Positions 34,905 through 44,843 are shown, counted from the stretch's first letter. The stretch is 64,000 bases of DNA from Tautonia plasticadhaerens (GCF_007752535.1 NZ_CP036426.1:4030001-4094000), one strand, 5' to 3'. The notes: generated from the sequence alone by a model not told the origin. Numbers and translations are program-made.

Positions 34905-36290
34905 TTACTCGGCCGCCCGGCCACCGGGTCCCATCGGCATGTCCTGCTGGACCCGGATGTGGTGGTCGGTGAACATCGCGTGCCTCATGGAGCTGGGGCG
35001 CTTCGGCATGTGGCAGCCGACGCAGCCCCGCAGGGGATCGACCGGGCAGGGGACCTGGGAGGCTGGGGGGAGGGCGGCCCCGGCCGGGGGGCGTCCGGGG
35101 CCGGAGTGGCAGGACAGGCAGGCCGCCTCGTAGAACCCCGGGTCGGCCTCGGCGTCGCGGTGCGGGTCGTGGCAGGAGACGCAATCGAACTTGGCCGAGG
35201 CCGGCGACTTCGTCGAGCAGGCGCTCCGGACCAGGGTCGCGGCCTGGAACCGGACGAACATCGGCTCGTCGGAGGCGAACATCGGCGGCCCGGCGTCGAG
35301 CGGCTTGTGGCAGTCCCCGCAGAGGGCGAGGACCTGCCCGGCCGTCGCCCGCTTCGGCCGGGCGATCGCCGGGCTCGGGAACCCGAGGTCGACGGCCCGC
35401 AGGTGGTTCCCCCCCGGCCCGTGGCACCGCTCGCAGCCGATCCCGCCGTCGGCCAGCGTCGGGCCGGAGCCGGCCAGGACCTCCCGGAAGTTGGTCGAGT
35501 GGCAATCGAGGCACTGGTCCTGCTCCGCACTCCCAAGCGGTCGGCCGAGGAAGCCGTCGGGCGAGCCGGGGTGCTCGGGGTGGCCGGTCGTGAGGTCCCA
35601 GCCGACCCCCCCGGCGTAGTGCGAGAGCCGGAGCTCCCGGGGCCCGCCCTGCTCGTCCGTGCCCAGGGGGGTCATGGCGTGGCGTCCGGAGCCGACCAGG
35701 CGGTCGATCACGGCCAGGAACTGCTCGCCGGCCGCCTCGGTCTCGACGGCCAACGCCCCGTCCCCCTCCCGGCCGATCCGGTGCGAGACCGTCGGCTCCT
35801 CGGGGTCGACGACCGGCCCGTCGGGGAGGGGGAACTCCCCCGGCCCCGAGGCGTCCCGGAGCGTCAGGGCGTGGTGGCTCGACCGCTGGGACCGGGCGAT
35901 CTCGGCGTGGCATTCGGCGCATCGGCCGGACCCGACGAACGGCGAGGGCTCGGCCCGCATCGGGTCCTCGACCAGGCCGGCCGCCCCGGCCCGGGAGAGG
36001 GCGGCCGACGCCTCGTCGACCCGGCCGAGCTGCAACTCGGCCCGGCTCAGCAGCCAGAGGGCCTCGCCGTCCGGCCGGGAAATGGCGGCGAGTACCTCGC
36101 GGGCCTCCCCGGCCCGGCCGGATTCGAGCAACGTCCGGGCCCGGGCGACCCCGACGCCGCCGGGCACCTCGACCCGGCCGTCGCCCCCCATCATCACCCA
36201 GCCCCAGCCGAGGAGGCCCGCCAGCGCGAGCACCGCCAGCAGGAGGGGCCATCGTGCCGGTCGGCCCGAGTCGATCCGCCCGTCGTCCAT
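34905..36290 (-). CDS. Seven-haem c-type cytochrome with TPR-like N-terminus
   Basis: 461 residues. An N-terminal membrane helix (residues 13-34) anchors or exports it. Residues 50-105 form a TPR-like pair of helices. Seven CxxCH haem sites follow: 124, 260, 286, 324, 370, 391 and 423 (first Cys). The arrangement resembles multihaem cytochrome c554-related proteins and the doubled-CxxCH class. It would carry electrons in the periplasm; the donor and acceptor are unknown. GGGAGCG precedes the ATG. The next gene downstream on the coding strand is absent (convergent neighbour), and the upstream neighbour is a cyclase-fold membrane protein 129 bases away. Confidence 0.88.
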   Translation of the reverse strand: MDDGRIDSGRPARWPLLLAVLALAGLLGWGWVMMGGDGRVEVPGGVGVARARTLLESGRAGEAREVLAAISRPDGEALWLLSRAELQLGRVDEASAALSRAGAAGLVEDPMRAEPSPFVGSGRCAECHAEIARSQRSSHHALTLRDASGPGEFPLPDGPVVDPEEPTVSHRIGREGDGALAVETEAAGEQFLAVIDRLVGSGRHAMTPLGTDEQGGPRELRLSHYAGGVGWDLTTGHPEHPGSPDGFLGRPLGSAEQDQCLDCHSTNFREVLAGSGPTLADGGIGCERCHGPGGNHLRAVDLGFPSPAIARPKRATAGQVLALCGDCHKPLDAGPPMFASDEPMFVRFQAATLVRSACSTKSPASAKFDCVSCHDPHRDAEADPGFYEAACLSCHSGPGRPPAGAALPPASQVPCPVDPLRGCVGCHMPKRPSSMRHAMFTDHHIRVQQDMPMGPGGRAAE

Positions 36291-36419
36291 CGTCGCTCCC
36301 GGTCTCGGCGCGGGGGGGAAGGAGCCCCGAGGTCAATGCGTCGGGCCATCGTACCAGGCCGGGGCGTGCCCGATCGATCCCGGCCCGGTGCCGGCGATCG
36401 GGCGGCCCGGCCCGGCCCG

Positions 36420-38012
36420 TCAGTCGGCCGGGGCGGGGGGAGGGGAGGCGAGGGGGTTGAGGTCGCGCTCCTGGTAGAGGGGGAGGTATCGGTAGTAGAC
36501 CTCCAGGGTCAGCAGCGACATGCAGGTCATGTAATGCCGGCCGGCGGAGCGGCCCCAGCGGTCGGGCTGGGGGGCGTCGGGGTCCCAGCTGCCCCGGTCG
36601 CACGAGACGCCCTTGACCTGATTGGCGACCAGGCCGTCCCGGATCCGGGCGTTCCACTGTTTCCACGTGGGGCCGCCGATGTTGTGGAGCAGCTGGGTGG
36701 CGTAGTACCAGTAATACATGTTCCGCTCGCCGGAGGTCATCAGGTCCTTGAAGACCAGGCCGGCCCCCTGCCGGAGGGCGGGGGCGGTACGCTTCCAGCC
36801 GAGGTACTGGCGGCAGAGCAGGGCCTCGGCGGTCATCACGGGGCTGACCCGGCGGCCGGGGCGGTAGGCGTAGGTGGCGCCGGCGGGGTCGGCGGCGGCG
36901 GCGTCGAGGTAGCGTCGGCAGCCGTCGACGACCGGCCCGGGGACGGGGATCCCCGACAGCGAGGCGCTGCGCAAGGCGAGCATCTGCCAGCCGAAGACGG
37001 AGGTGTCCCCGGGGTCGCCCGGCTGGTATCGCCAGCCGCCGTCGAGCTGGTTCTGGGAGAGGATGATGAAGCGGATGGCCCGCTCGGCGGGACCCCGGAG
37101 TTCCAGGTCCTTGGAGACCCCGTAGGCCTCGCAGAGGGCCATCGAGGCGATGGCGTGGCTGTACATCCGGGAGTTGTCGCCGCCGCCGAGGAACAGCTCG
37201 CCGCTGGGCTGCTGGACGCCCCTCAGCCAGGCCAGGCCGCGCTCGAGGCTGGCCCGGTATCGGCCGGGCTCGGTGTGGCTGTGGCCGGCGCCGAGCATCG
37301 GCAGCAGGGCCAGGCCGGTGGCGGCGGTGTCGGAGGCCATCGACCCGCCGCCGGGGCACGGCCCCTCGGTGCAGTAAGGGCGGGGGTCGAGCGACCAGTT
37401 GCCGGCGGGCCCCTGGTGCCGGGCCAGCCAGTCGAGCCCGCGCTCGACGGCCTCCTCGGACTCGACCGTCCCCCCCTCGCTCCGGAGCAGTGCCGCCTTC
37501 ATCGCGGCGCTCCGGCCGGTGAACGGGGCGACCTGGGAGAGGCCGCCCAGGCGGATGGCCACGTCCTCCTGGCCGGGGAGGAAGCGGTCGGGCCGCTCGA
37601 CGGCGACCTCCATCGGCGTCAGGTCCGTCTCGGGGCCGAAGCGGTCGGCCAGGTCGGGGACGTTGACGAGGGTCGGGACCAGCTCGGTGGGCAGCGAGGG
37701 GGTCTCGTCGTCGAGCGTGGTGAAGGGGTCGCCGACCTCGTCGAGCGATTCCAGGGTGGTCAGGTCGTCGACGAGCTGGTCGGCCAGGTCGGCCCGGAAA
37801 CCGGGGTCTCCCGGGCGGAGGTCGTCGGCCGGGGGGACGAGGAAGGCGAGGATGGCGATGAGGATCAGCAGGACCGCGTGGGCGAGCAGGCTGCCGCCCC
37901 AGGGGGTGAGCTGGTCCAGCCAGGCCGGGGGGCGGCGGTCGACCCGGGCCAGGCCGCGACGCAGCAGGATCCGGGCCCTCCTCCAGAGCTTCGGTCGATT
38001 CGATCGGCGCAT
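36420..38012 (-). CDS. Membrane protein with prenyltransferase/squalene-cyclase-type repeats
   Basis: 530 residues. A basic N-terminus and one transmembrane helix (LLAHAVLLILIAILAFLVPP) are followed by about 150 residues of acidic linker, then alpha/alpha-barrel repeats of the terpenoid-cyclase superfamily, with strings such as RGLDWLARHQGPAGNWSL and NQLDGGWRYQPGDPGDTSVF. The DxDD acid motif of squalene-hopene cyclase is not seen, so cyclase activity is unlikely; in planctomycetes this fold occurs in large families of unknown, possibly protein-binding, role. It is upstream of the multihaem cytochrome on the same strand and may share a transcript with it. A TAGAAT box lies at 38114-38119 on this strand. 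Confidence 0.83.
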   Translation of the reverse strand: MRRSNRPKLWRRARILLRRGLARVDRRPPAWLDQLTPWGGSLLAHAVLLILIAILAFLVPPADDLRPGDPGFRADLADQLVDDLTTLESLDEVGDPFTTLDDETPSLPTELVPTLVNVPDLADRFGPETDLTPMEVAVERPDRFLPGQEDVAIRLGGLSQVAPFTGRSAAMKAALLRSEGGTVESEEAVERGLDWLARHQGPAGNWSLDPRPYCTEGPCPGGGSMASDTAATGLALLPMLGAGHSHTEPGRYRASLERGLAWLRGVQQPSGELFLGGGDNSRMYSHAIASMALCEAYGVSKDLELRGPAERAIRFIILSQNQLDGGWRYQPGDPGDTSVFGWQMLALRSASLSGIPVPGPVVDGCRRYLDAAAADPAGATYAYRPGRRVSPVMTAEALLCRQYLGWKRTAPALRQGAGLVFKDLMTSGERNMYYWYYATQLLHNIGGPTWKQWNARIRDGLVANQVKGVSCDRGSWDPDAPQPDRWGRSAGRHYMTCMSLLTLEVYYRYLPLYQERDLNPLASPPPAPAD

Positions 38013-38222
38013 GGTGCTCGTTCGAGACGGGGTTCGACCGGGATCGGGGCCGGGACGGGGGGGCGGGATCGGGGTCGGCCGGGGTCGGGGCCTCCCTCCC
38101 CCGGCCCGCCCCCATTCTAGGGCGGGGGTCCGGACGGGACGACGGGCACCCCGCAGATCGGCCCCCGACCCGAGTCCCCCCCGACCCGCCCCGATCCGGG
38201 GGCGGACTCGGGGGCGACCGTC

Positions 38223-40904
38223 CTAGGGACGCTCCGCGCCGGACTCCGATTCGAGGAGTCCCGCCGCCTCGTCCCGGAATCGGACCGTCTCGGGGTCGGC
38301 CGAGGCGAGCCCGCGCAGCTCGATGAGCTTGAGGCCCTGGTCGAGCTGGCGGCGGGCCTCCTCCAGATCCCCCCGGCGGTGGTGGATCATCGAGAGCAGG
38401 AAATGGTCGATCGGGACCTCGCCCTGGTTGAGCCGGATGGAGGTCCGGATCGCCTCCTCGGCGCCGTCGAGGTCCCCCGAGCGGAAGAGGCCGACGGCCA
38501 CCGTGTTCTGGATCGCCCCGGAGCGGGGCGCCATGCCGACGGCCCGACGGGCCAGCTCCATCCCCTCCCGGAGCTGCTCGGCGGTCATCTCGGGGGCGTT
38601 GAGCAGGGCCCAGGCCAGGTTGTTGATCGTCAGCGGGTCGTGGGGGTTCAGGGCGATGGACTTCCGCAGCAGGTCGAAGCCCTGCGGGCGGCGGTCCCGG
38701 GCGATGGCCAGGTCGGCCAGGATCCGGTAGCCGCCGGCGGCGAGGGAGCGGCGGCCCGGGTCGCCCCGGGAGAGGTCGTCGAGCGTCGCCATGCAGCCGG
38801 AGCGCAGGTCCTCGGCCTCGGCCTCCCGGCCGCCCTCGCGGAGCCGGTCCTCCATCCTCACCAGGGACTCGATCCAGTTCCGCAGCGCGCCGGGGACGGC
38901 CGGCGAGCGGAAGGCGAGCCCCTTCCAGAGGTCGATCGACCGCATCCGGGCCTGCTCGGCCTCGACGGCACGGGAGGGGTCGGCCCAGGAGAGCCACCAG
39001 GCGAAGGAATCCAGGGCGACGGCCAGGTTTTCGGCGAACTCGGGGTGGTCGGACTCGGACAGCAGCCGCTCGTTCAGCTCGATCGCCCGGCGGTAGTCGG
39101 CGGCGATCTCGGGGTCCCAGCCGCGCTCGGCCAGGTCCCGGCTGACCAGCAGGAACTGGCGGGCGGCGCCGAGGTAGCCCGCCCACCGGGCGGCGTCGCC
39201 GCACATGGACATCAGCTCCGTGTCGGCGCTGTCGATCCGGGAGAGGCGGTCGAAGTAGTCGATCGCCAGGGAGTAGGTCTCGGGGGAGATCAGGTCGTTG
39301 ACGGCCAGCTCCCCCATCGCCTTGACGGTGACGCCCTGCATCATGCCGTAGCTCAGGCGGAGGGCCTCGGAGGCCTCCTTGCGGGCCCGCTCGGCCTCCT
39401 CGAGGGCCTCCTCCTTGGCCGCCAGGGCGGCGACGGTCGTCTCGTGCTCCCCCCAGAGCACGAGCATGCCGATCGCCAGGCAGGAGACCAGGCTGATCGT
39501 CGCCGTGGCGACCAGGGGCCGGTGGCGCCTCCCCCATCGGGCGAGCCGCTCGGCGGGGTTGGGGCGTCGGGCGAGGATGGCGCGGTCGTCGAGGAAGCGG
39601 CGGAGGTCGTCGGCCATGGTGGAGGCGTCGGCGTAGCGGTCCCTCGGCTCCTTGGACAGGGCCTTCAGGACGATCGTCTCCAGGTCCTTCGGGATCGTCG
39701 GGTCGACCTTCCGGGGGGCGACCGGCTCCTCCAGGGCGATCTGCCGGAGCAGGGCCCGGCGGTCCTGGCCGTCGAAGACCGGGCGGAGGGTCAGCAGCTC
39801 GTAGAGCGTGGCGCCGAGGGAGTAGAGGTCGGCGCGGTGGTCGACCACCTCGCCGATCACCCCGGCCTGCTCGGGGCTCATGTAGCGGATCGTGCCGATC
39901 AGGTCGCCGGTCCGGGTCGGGCCGACGGCGTCCTGGATGCGGGCGAGGCCGAAATCCGTGACCCAGAGGGCGCCGGCCTCGTCGACCAGCAGGTTGCCGG
40001 GCTTGATGTCGCGGTGGACCACCCCCAGGGCGTGGGCGTGCTCCAGCGCCTCGGCCGCCTGGAGGCCGAGCCGGGCGGCCGACCGGTGGGACTCCCGGTC
40101 GCGGGACCGCCCCCGGGAGGAGGACCGGCGGCCCGACCGGGCGCCGGAGGACGGGGGGCCCTCGGCGTCGGACCTCGGCGGGGTGGGGTCGGGGCCGATC
40201 GGCGGGGAGGGCGCCGGCCCGGCCGCGGCCCCGGGGCCCTCGGTGCGGCCCGGGCCGGGGTGCCGGGGGTGGTCGCGCAGCTCCTCGATGAGCGCCGCGA
40301 GGCTGCGGCCGTCGATGAACTGCATGGCGTAGAAGGGCACGCCCCGGTCGGTGCCGACGCCGTAGACCGGCACGATGTGCGCGTGGTGCAGCAGGGCCGC
40401 GGCCTGGGCCTCGACCTGGAACCGCTGCCGCTGCCTCGGGTCCAGCGAGGCGGCGAAGGGCAAAACCTTCAGCGCCACCCGACGGCCGAGCGACCGCTGC
40501 TCCGCCTCGTAGACGACCCCCATCCCCCCCCGGCCGATCTCCCGGAGGATCCGGAAGTCCCCCAGCACGGTCGCCGTCGGGAAGGGGGCCTCGTAGCGGC
40601 CGGTGCCGGCGAGGTCGTCGGCGGCGGAGCGGACGAGGTCGAGGCCGTCGAGGCAGTCCCCCAGCTCCTCGGCGATCCCCGGGTGCAGGGCGAGGAAGGC
40701 GGCCCGGTCGGGCTTCCTCCCCGCCTCGATCTCCGAGAGGTAGCGCTCCAGGGCGGCCGTCACCCGGGAGTCGGACCGGGAGGAGGCCGGGCCGGCGTGC
40801 GACTCGGTGGGCGGGTCGCCCTCGGTGGTGGTCGGCTCGCCCTGGGGCCGGGTGCCGCCGAGGGCGACTCCCCGGCCGTTTCGAACGTCCTCGGGCCGGT
40901 TCAT
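38223..40904 (-). CDS. Ser/Thr protein kinase with TPR domain, coupled to an ECF sigma factor
   Basis: 893 residues. An N-terminal helical region of about 110 residues, of a kind common in planctomycete kinases, precedes the kinase domain: GRGGMG near 125, Lys146, HRDIKPGNL with Asp299, DFG at Asp317. A Pro/Ser/Arg-rich insert of about 65 residues (210-273) interrupts the domain before the catalytic loop, which is odd. A transmembrane helix (TATISLVSCLAIGMLVLW) is followed by a charged coiled coil and TPR-like repeats to the end. Its ATG overlaps the sigma-factor stop as ATGA, so kinase and sigma factor are made together. Such pairs are known in planctomycetes, where the kinase is thought to control the sigma factor in place of an anti-sigma protein. 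Confidence 0.93.
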   Translation of the reverse strand: MNRPEDVRNGRGVALGGTRPQGEPTTTEGDPPTESHAGPASSRSDSRVTAALERYLSEIEAGRKPDRAAFLALHPGIAEELGDCLDGLDLVRSAADDLAGTGRYEAPFPTATVLGDFRILREIGRGGMGVVYEAEQRSLGRRVALKVLPFAASLDPRQRQRFQVEAQAAALLHHAHIVPVYGVGTDRGVPFYAMQFIDGRSLAALIEELRDHPRHPGPGRTEGPGAAAGPAPSPPIGPDPTPPRSDAEGPPSSGARSGRRSSSRGRSRDRESHRSAARLGLQAAEALEHAHALGVVHRDIKPGNLLVDEAGALWVTDFGLARIQDAVGPTRTGDLIGTIRYMSPEQAGVIGEVVDHRADLYSLGATLYELLTLRPVFDGQDRRALLRQIALEEPVAPRKVDPTIPKDLETIVLKALSKEPRDRYADASTMADDLRRFLDDRAILARRPNPAERLARWGRRHRPLVATATISLVSCLAIGMLVLWGEHETTVAALAAKEEALEEAERARKEASEALRLSYGMMQGVTVKAMGELAVNDLISPETYSLAIDYFDRLSRIDSADTELMSMCGDAARWAGYLGAARQFLLVSRDLAERGWDPEIAADYRRAIELNERLLSESDHPEFAENLAVALDSFAWWLSWADPSRAVEAEQARMRSIDLWKGLAFRSPAVPGALRNWIESLVRMEDRLREGGREAEAEDLRSGCMATLDDLSRGDPGRRSLAAGGYRILADLAIARDRRPQGFDLLRKSIALNPHDPLTINNLAWALLNAPEMTAEQLREGMELARRAVGMAPRSGAIQNTVAVGLFRSGDLDGAEEAIRTSIRLNQGEVPIDHFLLSMIHHRRGDLEEARRQLDQGLKLIELRGLASADPETVRFRDEAAGLLESESGAERP

Positions 40905-41521
40905 GGCTCTTCCTCCCGCTCTCTCAGCTCCCGGCGGAGCCGGCCGAGGGCCCTCGCCCAGAGGTGCTTGACGCTGTCCTCGCTCCGGGCCATCCGGGAG
41001 GCGACCTCGGGGAACCCCAGCCCTTCGAACTGCCGGAGCACGATCGCCTCCCGGTAGTCCTCGGGCAGGCGGTCCAGCGCCACCGCCAGGCGGGCCAGCC
41101 GCTCCCCCCGCTCGGCCCGGTGGCTCGGGGAGCTGTCCGGGGAGACGAGCCCCCGGTCCAGCGCCGCCGAGGTCCGGTCCAGCGCCTCGCCGAACTCCCG
41201 CTCCAGCCTCAGATCCCGCCCCCCGGTCCCGAGATACCGCCGGACCTGGTTGGCCAGCTCGGCGGCGAGGATCTGGCGGAGCCAGCCGAGGAATTCCGCC
41301 TCCGAGTCCCCCCGGAAGCGGCCGAAGCCGCGGTGGGCCCGGAGGAACGCGTCCTGGACGACGTCCTCCGGGTCGAGCTTCGTCCTCAAGCGGTCGCCGA
41401 TCCGCACCCGGGCCAGCAGGCGGAGGTAGGGCCGGTACGCTTCGAGCAGCCTCCCCAGCTCCTCCGGGCCTCCCGATCGGGCGTCCCGGAGCCGGGGGTC
41501 GGGGCCGTCGATGCCGCTCAT
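40901..41521 (-). CDS. ECF-type RNA polymerase sigma factor (kinase-linked)
   Basis: About 206 residues from the ATG at 41521; an upstream start at 41548 is possible. Region 2 shows LDPEDVVQDAFLRAHRGFGRF for core and -10 binding, and region 4 shows LPEDYREAIVLRQFEGLGFP with a helix-turn-helix for the -35. There is no region 3, as expected for ECF factors. No anti-sigma gene is adjacent; instead the stop overlaps the start of a Ser/Thr kinase gene. Control by phosphorylation is therefore the likely mode, by analogy with kinase-linked ECF groups. Confidence 0.92.
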   Translation of the reverse strand: MSGIDGPDPRLRDARSGGPEELGRLLEAYRPYLRLLARVRIGDRLRTKLDPEDVVQDAFLRAHRGFGRFRGDSEAEFLGWLRQILAAELANQVRRYLGTGGRDLRLEREFGEALDRTSAALDRGLVSPDSSPSHRAERGERLARLAVALDRLPEDYREAIVLRQFEGLGFPEVASRMARSEDSVKHLWARALGRLRRELREREEEP

Positions 41522-41754
41522 CGGCGGTCCCCCCAGGGTGAGAGACACGCTCCGGATCGGATCGCGCCGAACTTTCTCGGATTCGGGTCCGGATGCCCGA
41601 TCGCGGGGGCCCGGCCGGATCGACGGGGCGGGGCCGGCCGTCCCGATGCCGATCGCCCCGACGGGATCATCGGCCCCGGCGGTCCATCGTCCGCCCCGGA
41701 CGCCCGGGGATCAATCGCCAAGCCCCCGAGCCGGGGCATCCCCCTGGATCCCGA

Positions 41755-44433
41755 TCAGTCCTCCGGCCCCTCGACCCGCTCCACTTCTCCCCAGCCGAGG
41801 CGTTCCAGGGAATCGAGGACCTGGGCCGCGTCGGCGACCACGACGGCGACGAGCCCCTCGGGGCGGAGCCGACGCCCGGCGACCCGGGAGAGGGCGTCGA
41901 GGTCGACGCCGGCCAGGCGCTCGGGGAATCGGGCGTGGTGGTCGGGGGGCAGGTCGTGGACGAACAGGCCGGCGAACCGGGAGACGAGGTCGGAGGGGGT
42001 CTCGAAGTGCCGGGCCTGCCCCTCCAGGAGGCTGCGGCGGGCATCGTCCAGCTCCCGGGGGGTGGGGGGGCGGTCCCCCCGGAGGGCCTCGATCTCCCGG
42101 GCGATGTCGGCCAACGCCTCGGCGGCCCGGTCGGTCTGCACGGAGGCGGCCACGGCGAAGGGGCCGGTGCCCCGACGGGAGTCGAAGGCGCTGCGGACGC
42201 CGTAGGTCATCCCCTTGCGCTCCCGGAGCGACTCGTTGAGCCGGGAGGTGAACTGGCCGCCGAGGATCTGGTTGAGCACGACGGCGTCGAGGTAGTCCTC
42301 GTCGGCCCGCCTCACCCCAAGGTGCCCGACCCGGACCGCCGCCTGGGGGGCGTCGGGCCGGTGGACCAGCAGGATCCGGCGGCCGGGGGGCGGGGCAGGG
42401 CTCGTCGGCTCGGGCGGCCTCGGGACGGCGCCGGCCCAGTCGCCGAGGCGCTCGTCGAGCTGCTCGGCGATCGCGTCGGGGTCCAGGTCGCCGGCGACGA
42501 CCCAGGCCGAGCCGACCGGCCGGAAGTGCTCGCCGTGGAAGCGGACGAGGTCGGCCCGATCGAGCCCCTCGACCGCCGAGGCCGTCCCCTCGGAGGGGAC
42601 GTGGTAGGGGTGGTCGGCCCCGAAGAGGGCCCGGAGCAGCACCCGGGAGGCCACCGACTCGGCCCGGTCGCGACGGGCCCGCAGGGCGGCGAGCGACTGG
42701 CCCCGGATCCGGGCCCATTCCGGCCCGGGGAAGGTGGGGTTGAGCAGGATGTCGGCCGCGAGGTCGAGGCTCCGGTCGAGGTTCGGGGCCAGGCACCGGA
42801 CGCCGACGTACGAGCCGTCCCACCCGGCGCTGGCCCAGAGGCTGGTGGCCATCGACTCGGCCCGCTCGGCCAGCTCGACGGCCGACCGCGACGCGGTCCC
42901 CTCGTCGAGCATCGCCGCCGTCATCGCCGCCAACCCGGCCCGGTCCGGCCCGTGGGCGCCGGCCCCGGCGGGCACGGCCAGGCTGGCGGTGATCACCGGG
43001 AGGTCCCGGCGGGGGATCGCCCACAGCTCGGCCCCGCACCGCAGGGCCCGGCGCTCCGGGGACGGCGCCCGGAAGGGGACCGGCGCCAGGGCGGCCGGGG
43101 CCGCCGAGCGGTCCAGCGGCGCGGCCCGCCTCGGCTCCCCCCCCCGGCCGAGCACGACCAGCTCGACCCGGGGGGCGGTCGTCCCGTCCTCGCCGACGAG
43201 CAGCCGGCCGACGACCTCGGCGACCTGGTCGTCGGCGACCCGCTCGAAGCGCTCGAAGTCGGAGGTAATCCGCCCCGGGTCGCCGAGGTAGACGTTGAAG
43301 GCGTTGAGCCGGTCGGCCACGCCGCCGAAGCCGCCGAGCGACTCCAGTGCATAGATCAGGGCCCCGAGCCTGCCGGTGCGGACCCGGGCCAGCTCCTCCC
43401 CGCCGGGGCCCCGGGCCAGGTCGGCCAGCTCGGCGTCGACCACGGCCCGGGCCTCCTCCCACGACCTCCCCGGCCGGAGCGTGACGACCACGCCGAAGGT
43501 CCCCGCCAGCTCCCGGCCCGACTGGTAGGCCGAGACGTTCTGCGCCAGCTCCCGCTCCAGGACCAGGCGGCGATACAACCGACTCGACCGCCCTCGGCCC
43601 AGCAGGTCGGCCGCCAGGGCGAGCGGGGCGTCATCCGGCCCGAACTGGGGGACGGTGTGCCAGACCAGGTGCAGGCGGTCCAGCTCCACCCGGTCCCGGA
43701 CCCGGATCGCCCGGTCGGACGGCGGGTGGACCGCGGGCACCGCCGGGCGGACGGCCGGGGCGCCGCCGGGGATCGGGTCGAAGTAGCGGTCGGCCAGCGC
43801 GAAGGCCCGATCCTCGTCCAGGTCGCCGACCAGGCAGAGGCTGGCGTTGCTGGGCACGTAGAAGCGGCGGAAGAAGGCGTCGACGTGCGCCCGGGTCGCC
43901 GAGGCCACGTCCTCCATCGCGCCGATCGTCGGCCAGTGGTAGGGGTGGTCCGGCGGGTAGAGGGCCTCGGCCAGCAGCCGGGGGACCTGCCCGTAGGGGC
44001 GATTGGCGTAGTTCTGGCGGTACTCGTTGGTGACGACGCCCTTCTGGATCTCCAGCTTCTCGTCGGTCAGGGCCGGCAGGAGGTGGCCCATCCGGTCGGC
44101 CTCCATCGCCAGGGCCAGCTCCAGGTGGGCGGTGGGCAGGTCGACGACGTAGTTGGTCCGGTCCGGGGAGGTGGAGCCGTTGACCGAGGCCCCCAGGGGC
44201 TGCAGCGGCGTGAAGTAGTCGCCGGGGAAGTGGAGCGAGCCCTCGAACATCAGGTGTTCGAAGAGGTGGGCGTAGCCGCGCTGGCCGTGGCGCTCGTCCT
44301 TGGAGCCGACGTGGTACCAGAGGTTGACCGCCGCCAGGGGCAGCCGGGGGTCCCGGCGGACGATGACGTCGAGCCCGTTGGGGAGGGTCCGCTTGCTGAA
44401 GGGGAGGGCGGGGGGGCGGAGCGGGGCGTTCAT
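41755..44433 (-). CDS. M16-family metallopeptidase (fused two-half protein)
   Basis: About 892 residues from the ATG at 44433. The N-terminal half carries the inverted zinc motif HLFEH (His56, Glu59, His60) and Glu137, exactly 76 residues after His60, which is the classical M16 spacing. Two M16-type halves are joined in one chain, each with the family's inactive C-terminal subdomain; the second half lacks the zinc motif, as usual. Members degrade small proteins or process peptides. No signal peptide is obvious, so it may be cytoplasmic, though planctomycete members vary. It is divergent from the phosphatase gene. Confidence 0.9.
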   Translation of the reverse strand: MNAPLRPPALPFSKRTLPNGLDVIVRRDPRLPLAAVNLWYHVGSKDERHGQRGYAHLFEHLMFEGSLHFPGDYFTPLQPLGASVNGSTSPDRTNYVVDLPTAHLELALAMEADRMGHLLPALTDEKLEIQKGVVTNEYRQNYANRPYGQVPRLLAEALYPPDHPYHWPTIGAMEDVASATRAHVDAFFRRFYVPSNASLCLVGDLDEDRAFALADRYFDPIPGGAPAVRPAVPAVHPPSDRAIRVRDRVELDRLHLVWHTVPQFGPDDAPLALAADLLGRGRSSRLYRRLVLERELAQNVSAYQSGRELAGTFGVVVTLRPGRSWEEARAVVDAELADLARGPGGEELARVRTGRLGALIYALESLGGFGGVADRLNAFNVYLGDPGRITSDFERFERVADDQVAEVVGRLLVGEDGTTAPRVELVVLGRGGEPRRAAPLDRSAAPAALAPVPFRAPSPERRALRCGAELWAIPRRDLPVITASLAVPAGAGAHGPDRAGLAAMTAAMLDEGTASRSAVELAERAESMATSLWASAGWDGSYVGVRCLAPNLDRSLDLAADILLNPTFPGPEWARIRGQSLAALRARRDRAESVASRVLLRALFGADHPYHVPSEGTASAVEGLDRADLVRFHGEHFRPVGSAWVVAGDLDPDAIAEQLDERLGDWAGAVPRPPEPTSPAPPPGRRILLVHRPDAPQAAVRVGHLGVRRADEDYLDAVVLNQILGGQFTSRLNESLRERKGMTYGVRSAFDSRRGTGPFAVAASVQTDRAAEALADIAREIEALRGDRPPTPRELDDARRSLLEGQARHFETPSDLVSRFAGLFVHDLPPDHHARFPERLAGVDLDALSRVAGRRLRPEGLVAVVVADAAQVLDSLERLGWGEVERVEGPED

Positions 44434-44843
44434 GCCGGGTCGGGATCCTGCGGCGTCTCGGCTCGACGGGGAGACCCGACGGCCCCGGGGCGGGCCGGCA
44501 CGACCGGCCCCCCCGGAAGTCACATCCCCACCTTAGCCGAAGTACTCTTTCGTGCCTACCGGTCCGCAGGGTACGCTGGGACCGATCGGGACGCCGCATG
44601 AGGCATGGCCGGGTCCCGGCCGGCCGACGGTTCCCCCCGGGGATCGCGTCGGGGGCTGTCGGGCCGACCCCGAGCCGCAGTAGAATACCACCCCCAAGGT
44701 CGCGGGCCGGCATGATCGCGTGGCCCGCCCCGGTCCCCCTCCCGAGGGGGCGGCCCGGGGCCGATCGACCCGAGGACCGTCCGGCAATCGCCCGAGACGC
44801 CGGGCCGGGCGGCGCGCGATCGCCGAAGCAGCGAGGCCCCGTC
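44434..44843. other. Divergent intergenic region, M16 protease / PP2C
   Basis: 410 bases. A TAGAAT at 44681-44686 faces the phosphatase gene, without a good -35. A TAAGGT on the minus strand near 44530 is the best candidate -10 for the protease. No gene is seen; long frames across it have no domain or ribosome site. Confidence 0.5.

Noticed and set aside
36420-38012. Squalene-hopene cyclase
   Set aside because: The fold repeats are present but the DxDD catalytic acid motif is not, and the protein has an N-terminal membrane helix and acidic linker foreign to that enzyme.
34852-39537. Minus-strand open frame of over 1,500 codons
   Set aside because: It spans the cytochrome, cyclase-fold and kinase genes in a different frame; Pro/Arg/Gly repeats and no family signature.
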